Notes: a model not told the origin generated them from the letters alone. Shown: positions 1-7,273, counted from the first letter of the stretch. The stretch is 40,452 bases of DNA from Candidatus Gastranaerophilales bacterium (GCA_900769355.1 CAAGGG010000025.1:1-40452), one strand, 5' to 3'. Translations and numbers: made by a program.

Positions 1-42
1 TGGAGCAAATTCAAGACAGGGTAGGGAGAGGAGTAGAAGTAG

Positions 43-164
43 GTCGGCATTGCGGAATTACGTACGAGTGTACAACTCGGGGAGCGAGTAACGAAATTCA
101 TATTTGCGGCAGCAATATGAATGGCAGTTACGAGCGAGAAGTAATTCCAAGACGCCATGCCGAC
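43..164. repeat. Nested palindromic intergenic element (structured-RNA-like)
   Basis: Several nested complementary arms are visible. The outer stem pairs 43-50 (GTCGGCAT) with 157-164 (ATGCCGAC), and a second stem pairs 54-61 (GGAATTAC) with 141-148 (GTAATTCC). Inside are a hairpin 65-69/75-79 (CGAGT/ACTCG), a helix 88-92/127-131 (GTAAC/GTTAC) and a perfect 9-bp hairpin 96-104/114-122. Together these form a closed multi-helix junction. No ORF is present. The string GAGCGAGTAACGA (82-94) recurs in reverse complement near 40364-40376, so it is probably an interspersed repeat family. Function is unknown. Confidence 0.55.
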
Positions 165-182
165 ATCAAAAGTGGTAGTTAA

Positions 183-261
183 GTAGGGCGGGGTACCCAC
201 CCCGCCGACATGAATTGTGATTTTAATTTTATATGATGGCGGGATAGGTATCCCGCCCTAC
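183..261. repeat. Two-hairpin REP-like element, copy 1
   Basis: GTAGGGC (183-189) and GCCCTAC (255-261) form outer arms around two GC-rich hairpins, GGCGGGGT/ACCCCGCC and GGCGGGATA/TATCCCGCC, joined by an AT-rich linker. A near-identical copy lies at 40161-40237, and a single related hairpin at 4857-4876. It is followed by a further shared string, GATCC(A/G)GAGTCTGTT, seen in both long copies. It is GC-rich against an AT-rich background and contains no gene. Confidence 0.75.
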
Positions 262-310
262 TAGCTGCGATCCAGAGTCTGTTACAAAGTTAGACTATAA
301 GTAAAAATAA

Positions 311-340
311 GTAAAAAAATAAGGTGCAATTTTGCACCTT
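311..340 (-). terminator. Rho-independent terminator of ctpA
   Basis: A perfect 9-bp hairpin (AAGGTGCAA/TTGCACCTT, 321-340) is followed on the minus strand by a T-rich run (ATTTTTTTAC). It lies 25 bases downstream of the ctpA stop. Confidence 0.85.
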
Positions 341-364
341 ACTTTTAAATATAAATTTTGCGAT

Positions 365-1585
365 TTATTGAATTGCAATCGATTGTCCGCCTGTCATTTT
401 GCTCAAAACCTCAACTGCTTTCTTCAATTGAAGATCGTTTTTGTTTTTAACGTCGTCTTCTGTGAGCTTCACAACAATGTCAGGGGTAATTCCTTTTTTG
501 TTGATATCAGTACCGTTTGGAGTCAAGTATTTTTGGATTGTAATATTGACGCCTGCTTCATAAGGAAGTTTGTTGATTTCTTGAACAAGTCCTTTCCCAA
601 AAGATTGTTCTCCGATAATTACGGCTCTGTGGTTGTCTTTCATTGCACCTGAGAAAATTTCTGAGGCTGATGCTGAACCCTTATTAATCAAGACTACAAC
701 TGGTTTTTTAGTGTAAACACCAGATGATGCGCGTTGAGTTTCTTTGTAGCCATCTCTGTCGACGGTGCTAACAATTGTTCCGCCATCTAAGAACATATCT
801 GAGATGTAAATTGCGTTTGTCAAAAGTCCACCTGGGTTTGAACGTAAGTCGATAATGAACCCTTTTTTATTTCTGTTTGTGTTTAAAATATTTCCAAACT
901 CAGTTGCCGCATTTCTGCTGATAAAAGAACTTAATCTTATGTAGCAAAAGTCGTTCGGGATTGTCATATCAGTTGGAAGTTTTTGGGAAATCGATTTAAT
1001 TTCAATTTCAGCACGAGTGATAGTGTAAGTTTTAGGTGCCATATCCTTGCGTTTTACAAGCAAAGTTACTTGAGTACCTTCTTTACCACGAATTTTGTCA
1101 GCAGCTTTGTCAACAGTAATCCCTTTTGTGCTTGCTCCGTCGATTTCTAAAATTTCGTCGTCTGCTTGAAGCCCTGCACGTTCTGCCGGAGTATCTTCAA
1201 TTGGCGCAATTACCATTAATTTGCCGTCTTTAACTCCGATTTGAACACCGATACCCTTCAAAGAACCTTTTATAGAACTTGTTTCGTCAGCAAATTCTTT
1301 AGGATCCAAAAACTTTGTATAAGGGTCGTTTAAACTTGCTACCATTGTGTTTATGGCAACATAAGCGTCCTCATTGGTATGAATTTGGTTGTCATATTTG
1401 TGACGCCATTTTGCCCAATCCTGATGATTGTTTGATTGGTCAACAAATTTGTTGTTTATGAGTCGCCAAACATTGTCGTACAAGTCAACAGGAGTGTATG
1501 CAAATACGTTGTCCCTGATTACCCAGCCAGATAGGAACAGGAATGCTCCCATGAATATAATGCTTTTCTTCATAATGTTTCTCAT
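365..1585 (-). CDS. ctpA: S41-family C-terminal processing peptidase (CtpA/Prc)
   Basis: Serine/lysine-dyad protease of the periplasmic tail-specific protease family, which trims or degrades envelope proteins. An N-terminal hydrophobic segment (residues 8-23) acts as signal peptide or anchor. A PDZ domain follows at about 105-190 (KGIGVQIG, AGLQADDEIL). The S41 domain occupies about 210-385 and includes DLRSNPGGLL, the catalytic serine motif GSASASEI (likely Ser306) and FGKGLVQ (Lys331). The Ser-Lys spacing of 25 matches E. coli Prc. The length of 406 residues is typical of CtpA. The start is placed at MRNIMKK because GGAGG lies 13 bases upstream; the second Met (residue 5) is possible. It is monocistronic with its own terminator. 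Confidence 0.95.
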   Translation of the reverse strand: MRNIMKKSIIFMGAFLFLSGWVIRDNVFAYTPVDLYDNVWRLINNKFVDQSNNHQDWAKWRHKYDNQIHTNEDAYVAINTMVASLNDPYTKFLDPKEFADETSSIKGSLKGIGVQIGVKDGKLMVIAPIEDTPAERAGLQADDEILEIDGASTKGITVDKAADKIRGKEGTQVTLLVKRKDMAPKTYTITRAEIEIKSISQKLPTDMTIPNDFCYIRLSSFISRNAATEFGNILNTNRNKKGFIIDLRSNPGGLLTNAIYISDMFLDGGTIVSTVDRDGYKETQRASSGVYTKKPVVVLINKGSASASEIFSGAMKDNHRAVIIGEQSFGKGLVQEINKLPYEAGVNITIQKYLTPNGTDINKKGITPDIVVKLTEDDVKNKNDLQLKKAVEVLSKMTGGQSIAIQ

Positions 1586-1755
1586 TCTTTAACTATTTCC
1601 TCCAAATACTCTTAACCTTTTTGTTGCACAACTTATTTATTAAGATGTTTTTTCAATAAAAAAGTTTCCGAATTTGCAAATTAAGTATTAAAAGTTTTTT
1701 GATATTATCTTACCATGATTTTTCAAAAAAAGGAAATTGTCATCACACATAAAAA

Positions 1756-1914
1756 CTATTTTTCGTTTTCAGAAATTAATAAATAAGTCAACAAATTGAG
1801 TCTCGAGATAATTTCAGTATAACTTTCAAGTGCGATTTGAATATTATTTTGTGCTGAATCCTTTGTAACTTCAATGTTTTTAAGAATTTCCTGTTTAAGA
1901 TTTTGTGAAATCAT
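1756..1914 (-). CDS. Small 52-aa helical protein divergent from XRE regulator
   Basis: A short ORF of 52 codons, starting MISQNLKQEIL and ending LLISENEK. I do not recognise the family. Support is strong for its size. An AGGAGGG Shine-Dalgarno lies 5-6 bases before the ATG, and a well-formed promoter (TTGAAA-N17-TATTAT, 1945-1973) sits just upstream, giving a leader of about 20 bases. The composition (Leu, Ile, Glu, Lys, Asn, no Pro) suggests one or two amphipathic helices, and no membrane segment is evident. It is transcribed away from the HTH gene at 2063, an arrangement common for regulator/target or antitoxin/toxin pairs. A role in such a pair is only an inference. Confidence 0.7.
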   Translation of the reverse strand: MISQNLKQEILKNIEVTKDSAQNNIQIALESYTEIISRLNLLTYLLISENEK

Positions 1915-1944
1915 AATCCCTCCTAATTAGTAAATTACAACCGT

Positions 1945-1973
1945 ATAATAAACGAAATTTAATAATATTTCAA
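1945..1973 (-). promoter_or_regulatory. Sigma70-type promoter of the 52-aa gene
   Basis: On the minus strand TTGAAA (1968-1973) and TATTAT (1945-1950) are separated by exactly 17 bases. The predicted start lies about 20 bases before the 52-aa ORF. The region is shared with the 5' side of the divergent XRE gene, so that regulator could act here. Confidence 0.7.
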
Positions 1974-2062
1974 CAAAAATAAGAAATATTATTAATATTT
2001 GTTTCAAAGAATGTCAGTGTGGCTGATTTTAATAGTTGTCAATATGGTTGATAATAATTTTT

Positions 2063-2278
2063 ATGGATAATGAATATCTAAAAAAATTTGCAGAACACTT
2101 GAAAAAGATTAGGAAGGAAAAACACATCAAACAGGACGATTTCCTAGATGTGAACGGGATTTCTCGCTCAACTATCGCCATGGTCGAAACTGCTAAAACA
2201 GATATTACATTGTCAAAACTAAAAATTATTGCAGATGTCTTAGGAGTTAATTTAAGAGATTTGTTGGATTTCGATTAA
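2063..2278 (+). CDS. XRE-family helix-turn-helix regulator (71 aa)
   Basis: Single-domain Cro/CI-type HTH protein. The HTH core spans roughly residues 8-66: EHLKKIRKEKHIKQDDFLD, then the recognition helix ISRSTIAMVETAK, then the final helix LSKLKIIADVLGVNLRDLLD. Nothing follows the DNA-binding domain, so it resembles stand-alone repressors or antitoxins. A TTG at 2036 could extend the frame. I prefer the ATG at 2063 because the family normally begins here, although neither site has a clear Shine-Dalgarno. It is divergent from the 52-aa gene and followed by a terminator at 2369. Confidence 0.85.
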   Translation: MDNEYLKKFAEHLKKIRKEKHIKQDDFLDVNGISRSTIAMVETAKTDITLSKLKIIADVLGVNLRDLLDFD

Positions 2279-2368
2279 AAATGTAATAGCTTTTATTGTT
2301 TTTATTCATAAAATGATTGTGTATAAAAAAGTTTTTTAATCACAAAACTTGTTTTGCTTATCAAAAAG

Positions 2369-2395
2369 GTTGGGCATACTTGCCCAACTCTTTTT
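2369..2395. terminator. Bidirectional rho-independent terminator
   Basis: The perfect 8-bp hairpin GTTGGGCA/TGCCCAAC with a 4-base loop is followed by TCTTTTT on the plus strand and by a T-rich run on the minus strand. It sits between the XRE gene (plus) and the dut operon (minus) and could end both transcripts. Confidence 0.8.
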
Positions 2396-2400
2396 AACAT

Positions 2401-2475
2401 TTAATCTTTATTCACATCAAATAACTTATCAAAATAGATATTAAGTACTTTCATAATCGCAACTATTGTCGTAAG
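2401..2475 (-). pseudogene. C-terminal remnant of an XRE/HTH protein
   Basis: In the minus strand a 24-residue in-frame fragment ending at a stop reads TIVAIMKVLNIYFDKLFDVNKD. This resembles the last helices of Cro/CI-type HTH proteins (compare LSKLKIIADVLGVNLRDLLD in the intact neighbour at 2063). A stop codon directly upstream and the absence of the recognition helix mark it as a decayed copy. The match is short, so confidence is limited. Confidence 0.4.
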
Positions 2476-2487
2476 TCAAGTAGGATT

Positions 2488-2925
2488 TTATTTCCCTGTT
2501 GAGCCAAATCCGCCTTCGCCACGAGATGTTTCTGAAAGTTCTACTGCAACTTTAATCTCTGCCTGTTCTACTCGTGCAATTACCATTTGCGCAATTCTTT
2601 CGTCAGGTTGGATTGTGTAAGCTTCATTCGAAACATTTACGATAGGCACACAAACTTCCCCTCTGTAATCTTCGTCAATTGTGCCGATACAGTTTATTAG
2701 TGTAATTCCGTGCTTGATAGATAGTCCGGAACGCGGTCTGACTTGAGCTTCGTAGCCGTGTTCAAGTTCAATTTTCAAACCTGTCGGGATAAGTTTTCTT
2801 TCTAGCGGTTGCAATGTAATCGGTTCAGAAATTGCTGCGCACAAATCCATTCCGGCAGCCCCTTCTGTCTTATATTCCGGCAAAAACTTGTTATGTGGCA
2901 ATCTTTCAATTTTTAGTATTGTCAT
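2488..2925 (-). CDS. dut: dUTP diphosphatase (dUTPase)
   Basis: Trimeric dUTPase that hydrolyses dUTP to dUMP and pyrophosphate, keeping uracil out of DNA and supplying the dTMP precursor. All five motifs are present in order: I AAGMDLCA (23-30), II PRSGLS (64-69), III GTIDEDYRGE (81-90, catalytic Asp84), IV RIAQMVI (110-116) and V RGEGGFGSTG (135-144). The length of 145 residues is standard. AAAGGAATTATA precedes the ATG. It lies 21 bases downstream of the metallophosphoesterase, so the two are probably co-transcribed. Confidence 0.97.
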   Translation of the reverse strand: MTILKIERLPHNKFLPEYKTEGAAGMDLCAAISEPITLQPLERKLIPTGLKIELEHGYEAQVRPRSGLSIKHGITLINCIGTIDEDYRGEVCVPIVNVSNEAYTIQPDERIAQMVIARVEQAEIKVAVELSETSRGEGGFGSTGK

Positions 2926-2946
2926 TATAATTCCTTTCTTTTTTTA

Positions 2947-3711
2947 TTACTCAAATTCTATCACAACGATTTCAGGAGTGCAATTAAATCGTATTGGTAA
3001 AATGCTTGTGCCGAGACCTTTTGTAGTATATATTTTTCTGTTGTGATCAAGCAAAAATCCGTTTGCATATTTTTTACCATAAGCTGATGGCACTATAATC
3101 GCTTCATTAAGCCTTATTTGTCCGCCATGAAGATGTCCGGCAAGGGTTAGATTAACTGTTTCCGGAACTTTTGGCATAACATCAGGCGTGTGAGTCAAAA
3201 AAATTACAGGTTTCTGAATTCCTGCAAGGGCTTTTTCAACATCGGCAGTACCTGTTTGAGGGTCATCAACTCCGGCTATACAGAATTTTTCCAAGCAAAT
3301 ATTGTTGTTGAATAAAACCTTTATATTATTTTTCTCTAACTCAGAAATAACTTCCTCTTTACCTTGCCAGCCGTCGTGATTACCGACAACTGCAAAAGTT
3401 CCGTATTTTGAATTTAAATTAGTCAATTCAAACGCGATTTTGTCAATCGGAAGAGATTGCCCTTTTTTGTGACCGCTTACATAATCCCCACCGAGCAAGA
3501 TTATGTCTGGGTTTTGTTCGTTAATCTTTTTTATAATTCGTTTAAGTCGAAGAGTTTCGAGAGGTTTTATATGGAAATCTGATGCAAAAACAAGTTTCAA
3601 GCCATTCAAGCTTTTGTCTTGTATAGTCAAATGTTTTACTGTCAAAATATTTGGTTCCACAAAAACCGACCAGATCAAAATTAACAATAAAAAAAGAATA
3701 ATATACTTCAT
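2947..3711 (-). CDS. Membrane-anchored metallophosphoesterase (YkuE-like)
   Basis: Calcineurin-type phosphoesterase with one N-terminal membrane segment (residues 2-18, hydrophobic and ending in VEP). All dimetal-site motifs are present: ASDFHIKP (D-x-H), GGDYV (GD), GNHDGW (GNH), THTPD and GHLHGGQ (GHxH). The layout matches the YkuE family. Some members act on membrane lipids or lipid-linked substrates, but the substrate cannot be read from sequence. It is the first gene of a likely two-gene unit with dut. Confidence 0.88.
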   Translation of the reverse strand: MKYIILFLLLILIWSVFVEPNILTVKHLTIQDKSLNGLKLVFASDFHIKPLETLRLKRIIKKINEQNPDIILLGGDYVSGHKKGQSLPIDKIAFELTNLNSKYGTFAVVGNHDGWQGKEEVISELEKNNIKVLFNNNICLEKFCIAGVDDPQTGTADVEKALAGIQKPVIFLTHTPDVMPKVPETVNLTLAGHLHGGQIRLNEAIIVPSAYGKKYANGFLLDHNRKIYTTKGLGTSILPIRFNCTPEIVVIEFE

Positions 3712-3753
3712 AGGTTGATTGTACTATAAATAAGTTGAAATAGTGTATAAAAG

Positions 3754-3838
3754 TTGATAGGACGATAAGACGATAGGACGATAAGTTCGTTATAAAAGCG
3801 GCTAAGCAGCTTGGAAGTGAGGTAGTTAGGTTTTTAGA
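3754..3838. repeat. Octamer-periodic TARG repeat array
   Basis: Consecutive 8-base units ending mostly in TARG: TTGATAGG, ACGATAAG, ACGATAGG, ACGATAAG, then a 13-base linker TTCGTTATAAAAG, then CGGCTAAG, CAGCTTGG, AAGTGAGG, TAGTTAGG and TTTTTAGA. Related arrays lie at 10197, 30398, 34086 and 37534. No coding potential; function unknown. Confidence 0.65.
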
Positions 3839-3859
3839 TATTAAAATAATATAAAATTT

Positions 3860-3888
3860 TTGAACTCTTTCAAGGTTTGTACTATAAT
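3860..3888 (+). promoter_or_regulatory. Promoter of lpxA
   Basis: TTGAAC (3860-3865) and TATAAT (3883-3888) are separated by 17 bases. The -35 hexamer is part of a small inverted repeat, TTGAA-CTCT-TTCAA. The predicted transcript starts about 40 bases before lpxA. Confidence 0.7.
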
Positions 3889-3933
3889 TGTACTTATAGT
3901 TATAGTTAGAAGAAAGGGTAAAAAGGTAAAAAA

Positions 3934-4734
3934 ATGATAGATAAAACCGCAATTATTCACCCAACAGCAAAAATCGCTGATGATGCAATCATCGGACCTT
4001 ACGTTGTTATCGGTGAAAACGTTACAATCGGACATAGAACAAGAGTAATTTCAAATGCACATATCGAGTTTGTAGAAATCGGAGATGATTGTACAATTTC
4101 TCCATTCGCAACGATTGGTTCTGAACCGCAAGATTTGGGTTATAAAGGCGAAGCAACAAAGGTTGTAATTGGTGACGGCACAATTATTAAAGAAAATGTA
4201 ACTGTTCATAGAGGTGCCGCTTGTGGAGATTTTACGACTAGAATCGGTAAGAAATGTTTACTTATGGTTGGTTCACACGTTGCTCATAACTGTGTTTTGG
4301 CTGACGAAGTTATTTTAGCTAACCTTGTAACTCTTGGCGGTCACGTTCACGTTGGATTTGGTGCATTTGTTGGCGGAATGAGCGTATTCCACCAAAACAT
4401 CAGAATTGGTGATATGGCGATTATTAGCGGTTTTTCGGCATCTCGTCAAGATATTTTACCATACTCAAAAGGTGAAGGGCGTCCACCAGTTCCACGTGGA
4501 TTAAACGTTATTGCAATGAAACGTCGTGGAGTTTCTCAAGAAGTTAGAACTGCAACAAACGAAGCGTTCAAATTGTTGATTTCAGAAGAATATAATACAA
4601 CTCAGGCTATTGAAAAAATTAAAGCTGAAATTCCGATGAACGAATATATTGAAAAAATGATTGAATTTATTCAAACATCAAAACGTGGTGTGCTTTTGAA
4701 GTCACACAAAAGCGGTCATGAGTCGTTGGAGTAA
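3934..4734 (+). CDS. lpxA: Acyl-ACP--UDP-N-acetylglucosamine O-acyltransferase (LpxA)
   Basis: Catalyses the first step of lipid A synthesis, acylating UDP-GlcNAc at the 3-OH in the cytoplasm. The N-terminal two thirds is a left-handed beta-helix of hexapeptide repeats (IHPTAKI, AIIGPYVVIGENVTIG and so on). The catalytic histidine is in GSHVAHN (His118). The LpxA-specific middle segment (GGHVHVGFGAFVGGMSVFHQ) and the C-terminal helical domain with GLNVIAMKRRG are present. At 266 residues it is the usual length. lpxB, lpxD and fabZ are not adjacent. It implies a lipid A-containing outer membrane. Confidence 0.95.
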   Translation: MIDKTAIIHPTAKIADDAIIGPYVVIGENVTIGHRTRVISNAHIEFVEIGDDCTISPFATIGSEPQDLGYKGEATKVVIGDGTIIKENVTVHRGAACGDFTTRIGKKCLLMVGSHVAHNCVLADEVILANLVTLGGHVHVGFGAFVGGMSVFHQNIRIGDMAIISGFSASRQDILPYSKGEGRPPVPRGLNVIAMKRRGVSQEVRTATNEAFKLLISEEYNTTQAIEKIKAEIPMNEYIEKMIEFIQTSKRGVLLKSHKSGHESLE

Positions 4735-4735
4735 A

Positions 4736-4853
4736 TTAGTGAGTTGTGAATGGTGAACAGTGAGTGGTTCATTTAGTTCGTTGCACTCATAAGCAATTTT
4801 AGTGCGTAGCACTGTAACGGACTTTTCACTTCTCACCTTTCACTTTTCACTAA
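4736..4853. repeat. Inverted-repeat element with heptamer arms, copy A
   Basis: The left arm (4736-4770) is a run of 7-base GTGANNN units and the right arm (4820-4853) is its near complement (TTTTCAC, TTCTCAC and so on). The core (about 4769-4822) contains the hairpin AGTGC-GTA-GCACT. It matches the core of copies at 29560, 30428 and 37555 although the arms differ. Non-coding. Confidence 0.7.
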
Positions 4854-4856
4854 TAA

Positions 4857-4876
4857 GACAGGATACCTATCCCGTC
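4857..4876. repeat. Single hairpin related to the two-hairpin element
   Basis: GACAGGATACCTATCCCGTC is a near-perfect hairpin. It shares the GGATA-GG-TATCC core with the second hairpin of the elements at 183-261 and 40161-40237. It abuts copy A of the inverted-repeat family. Confidence 0.5.
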
Positions 4877-4894
4877 TAATTAATCGAGGTAATT

Positions 4895-6019
4895 ATGCAA
4901 AAAACAATTTGGGACAAATATGCAGAAGTTTTGGTTGACTATTCGACCAATGTACAAAAAGGTGATTTGGTTCAAATAAGAGCCACAAGTATTTACGCAA
5001 AAGACTTGGTAAAAGCTGTTTATAAACGTGTAATCCAAAAAGGTGCACACCCTATTTTGCGTACATCTTTTGAAGATTTTTCAGATATTTTTATTAAGTA
5101 CGCATCAGATGAGCAACTTGATTATATCGATCCGATGATAAAACTGGAATATGAAACCGTAAATAAATTTATCTCAATCGGAGCTCCGATGAATACCAAA
5201 AATATGGCTCGCGCAGATTTGAGCAAACTTGCAAGACGTTCAAAGGCTTCTCAAGGTTTGTCAAAAACTCTTATGGACAGAACAGCAAAAGGTGATGCAA
5301 GTTGGGTTATTGCAGATGTTCCAACTCATGCTTTAGCACAAGAGGCAAAAATGTCGTTTGACGAATATTCTGAATTTTTGTTCAATTCTTGTTACCTTAA
5401 TTTAGATAATCCGGTTGCAAAATTGAGAGAGCTTGACGAAAAACAAACTAAGTGGGCGAATTATTTGAACGGTGTAAAAAAAGTTCGAATTGTCGGTGAT
5501 AGAACAGACATTACATTTGGCGTTGAGGGAAGAAAATGGATTAGCTGTTCCGGTGTAAATAACTACCCTGATGGCGAAGTTTTCACATCTCCTGTGGAAG
5601 ACGATATCAATGGCGAAATTTATTTTGATTTTCCGCAAAACTACCGTGGAAACAGTGCAACAGGTGTTCATTTGTGGATTGAAAACGGTAAAATCGTGAA
5701 ATTTGAAGCAGAAACAGGACGTGACTATTTGGAAGCAATGTTCAATATGGACGAGGGTTCAAAGGGTATTGGCGAAATTGCAATCGGTACAAATGATGAA
5801 ATTCAAGAGGTTACGGGAAACATTCTTTTTGATGAAAAAATCGGTGGATCTATCCACATGGCAGTCGGTGCGTCTTATCCTGAAACCGGTGGTAAGAATG
5901 TGTCAGGACTTCATTGGGACATGATTAAGAATATGAAGCCTAAGGCTGATGGTACTTGTGGTGGAAAAATTTATGCTGATGACAAACTCGTTTATGAAAA
6001 CGGTAAATTTATAATCTAG
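4895..6019 (+). CDS. M29-family aminopeptidase (AmpS/aminopeptidase T type)
   Basis: Cytoplasmic metal-dependent aminopeptidase that removes N-terminal residues from peptides. Diagnostic M29 segments are in the C-terminal half: NYPDGEVFTSPVEDDINGEI (first metal-binding Glu), a Glu in GSKGIGEIAIG, then KIGGSIHMAVGASYPETGG (His and Tyr) and GLHWDMI (His and Asp). The length of 374 is slightly shorter than the roughly 400-410 of Thermus and Staphylococcus members. GAGG lies 5 bases before the ATG. It is a single gene between the repeat at 4857 and the HxlR operator. Confidence 0.9.
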   Translation: MQKTIWDKYAEVLVDYSTNVQKGDLVQIRATSIYAKDLVKAVYKRVIQKGAHPILRTSFEDFSDIFIKYASDEQLDYIDPMIKLEYETVNKFISIGAPMNTKNMARADLSKLARRSKASQGLSKTLMDRTAKGDASWVIADVPTHALAQEAKMSFDEYSEFLFNSCYLNLDNPVAKLRELDEKQTKWANYLNGVKKVRIVGDRTDITFGVEGRKWISCSGVNNYPDGEVFTSPVEDDINGEIYFDFPQNYRGNSATGVHLWIENGKIVKFEAETGRDYLEAMFNMDEGSKGIGEIAIGTNDEIQEVTGNILFDEKIGGSIHMAVGASYPETGGKNVSGLHWDMIKNMKPKADGTCGGKIYADDKLVYENGKFII

Positions 6020-6034
6020 AATTTTTATGTTATA

Positions 6035-6065
6035 CTCCTATGGTATTTAGATGATACCATAGGAG
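6035..6065 (+). promoter_or_regulatory. Perfect 12-bp palindrome over the HxlR ribosome binding site
   Basis: CTCCTATGGTAT (6035-6046) and ATACCATAGGAG (6054-6065) are exact reverse complements around a 7-base loop. The right arm contains the AGGAG Shine-Dalgarno of the HxlR gene. As DNA it is a plausible autoregulatory operator; as RNA it would bury the ribosome binding site. Confidence 0.75.
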
Positions 6066-6070
6066 ATTTT

Positions 6071-6412
6071 ATGGATTTAAAAGAACTTCCAAAATGTCCG
6101 GTCGAAACGACTTTGAGATTAATTGGTGAAAAATGGCGAATTCTTATAATTCGGGATTTACTCAGTGGAACAAAGCGTTTTGGAGAGCTTAAAAGAGCTT
6201 GTAGTGGAATTACTCAAAAAGTTCTGACTCATAATTTGAGAAAAATGGAGAACGATGGACTTGTAAAAAGGGAAGTTTTTGCGGAAGTGCCACCACGTGT
6301 TGAATACACATTGACCGATGTGGGATATAGCCTTGCGCCTGTTTTGGATTCGATGGCGAGTTGGGGAACGGATTACAAAACATTTTTGAAACTTTTGCAA
6401 AAGCGTGGCTAA
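6071..6412 (+). CDS. HxlR-family winged-helix transcriptional regulator
   Basis: Dimeric winged HTH regulator of the HxlR/YodB family. The signature is clear: CPVETTLRLIGEKWRILII at residues 9-27, FGELKRACSGITQKVLTHNL as the recognition region, LVKREVFAEVPPRVEYTLT as the wing and GYSLAPVLDSMASWG as the C-terminal dimer helix. Cys9 corresponds to the N-terminal cysteine that in several family members senses quinones, aldehydes or thiol oxidants. Family members are often autoregulated, which fits the upstream palindrome. There is no adjacent target gene on the same strand, so the inducer is unknown. Confidence 0.92.
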   Translation: MDLKELPKCPVETTLRLIGEKWRILIIRDLLSGTKRFGELKRACSGITQKVLTHNLRKMENDGLVKREVFAEVPPRVEYTLTDVGYSLAPVLDSMASWGTDYKTFLKLLQKRG

Positions 6413-6520
6413 AAGAGAAACTATTGATTACGAAGCATGCTAAAGCAAATAAGAAATAATGAATTACTTAATACATACAAAAATGATGTTATGGGGACAC
6501 CTTCTATCCAATAGTTTAGC

Positions 6521-6560
6521 CATGTCAGGTAATATTGTGACATGCTGAATTGTGTATAAT
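6521..6560 (+). promoter_or_regulatory. Promoter with overlapping inverted repeat
   Basis: CATGTCA (6521-6527) and TGACATG (6538-6544) form a 7-bp inverted repeat with a 10-base spacer. It overlaps the -35 region of a TATAAT box (6555-6560). The next gene starts at 6619, preceded by AGGAG. This is a plausible operator-promoter, but the regulator is unknown. Confidence 0.5.
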
Positions 6561-6618
6561 GCTTTACGTAAAATGGAAAAATTTATTTTATCATGTATTA
6601 TATAAGTAGGAGCATTGA

Positions 6619-7266
6619 ATGAAATTTATAAATGCATTTAACGAGAACTATTCAACTGATATGTCAAGTCCCTCACATCTCAAACTTTTGGGTTCTGCAC
6701 AGACGAGGGAAGAAGTTGTATATCGAAAAAATGGAATCTCTATTAATAAAATTATTGAAGTTGACGTTGTGACCGGAATGCGTGTAAAAACTACTCATTA
6801 CGACTATTTTGATGACAAAAAAGTTCGTTCAATTGATGAATACGATAGAGAAACAGGTGCGAAACTTCGCACAATTAACTATGTTCTGTACAAGTCAATT
6901 GATGAGTATGACGTGGTTTCAGGTAAAAAATTACGTACTATTAATTTTAGTGTTAAAGACGAAAATAAGATTTCATCAATTCAGGAATACGATATTACGA
7001 CTGGCAAGATTATAAAGATTTTTATCTACAAACGTGATGGCAAAACGCTTAGTATTATTAAAGAAATTGATCTTGAAACCGGTAAAGTTACAAGTACGGT
7101 GAATAAAACACAGTCTGAAATTCCTACAAATGTTGCACCTATCAGGGTTATAGAAAAAATAGACAATAAAATTGAAAAAATGCACAATAAAAAAGAAGAC
7201 ATCTCTACTCTTCTTGATAACTTATATCAAAAGAAAATAAGATTTGACAGTATTATGAAAGACTAA
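6619..7266 (+). CDS. Repeat protein with five SIxEYDxxTGK units
   Basis: 215-residue protein without a recognised enzymatic domain. Residues about 42-165 hold five imperfect units of 22-28 residues with consensus SIxEYDxxTGKxxxTxxY (for example KSIDEYDVVSGKKLRTINF and SSIQEYDITTGK). This resembles short YD-like or DUF2963-type repeats that fold as stacked beta-hairpins; the assignment is by pattern only. No signal peptide is visible. The C-terminal 45 residues are Lys/Asp-rich and probably helical. AGGAG lies 7 bases before the ATG. It converges on the PH-domain gene. Confidence 0.75.
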   Translation: MKFINAFNENYSTDMSSPSHLKLLGSAQTREEVVYRKNGISINKIIEVDVVTGMRVKTTHYDYFDDKKVRSIDEYDRETGAKLRTINYVLYKSIDEYDVVSGKKLRTINFSVKDENKISSIQEYDITTGKIIKIFIYKRDGKTLSIIKEIDLETGKVTSTVNKTQSEIPTNVAPIRVIEKIDNKIEKMHNKKEDISTLLDNLYQKKIRFDSIMKD

Positions 7267-7273
7267 AATCCGG

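Noticed and set aside
332..652. Plus-strand frame opposite ctpA
   Set aside because: Shadow of a well-supported gene; it also starts inside the terminator region.
2011..2070. 19-codon leader peptide before the XRE gene
   Set aside because: Weak ribosome binding site and no attenuator; insufficient support.
4736..4853. CRISPR array
   Set aside because: The 7-8 base tandem units and inverted arms have no spacers of uniform length and no cas genes are present.
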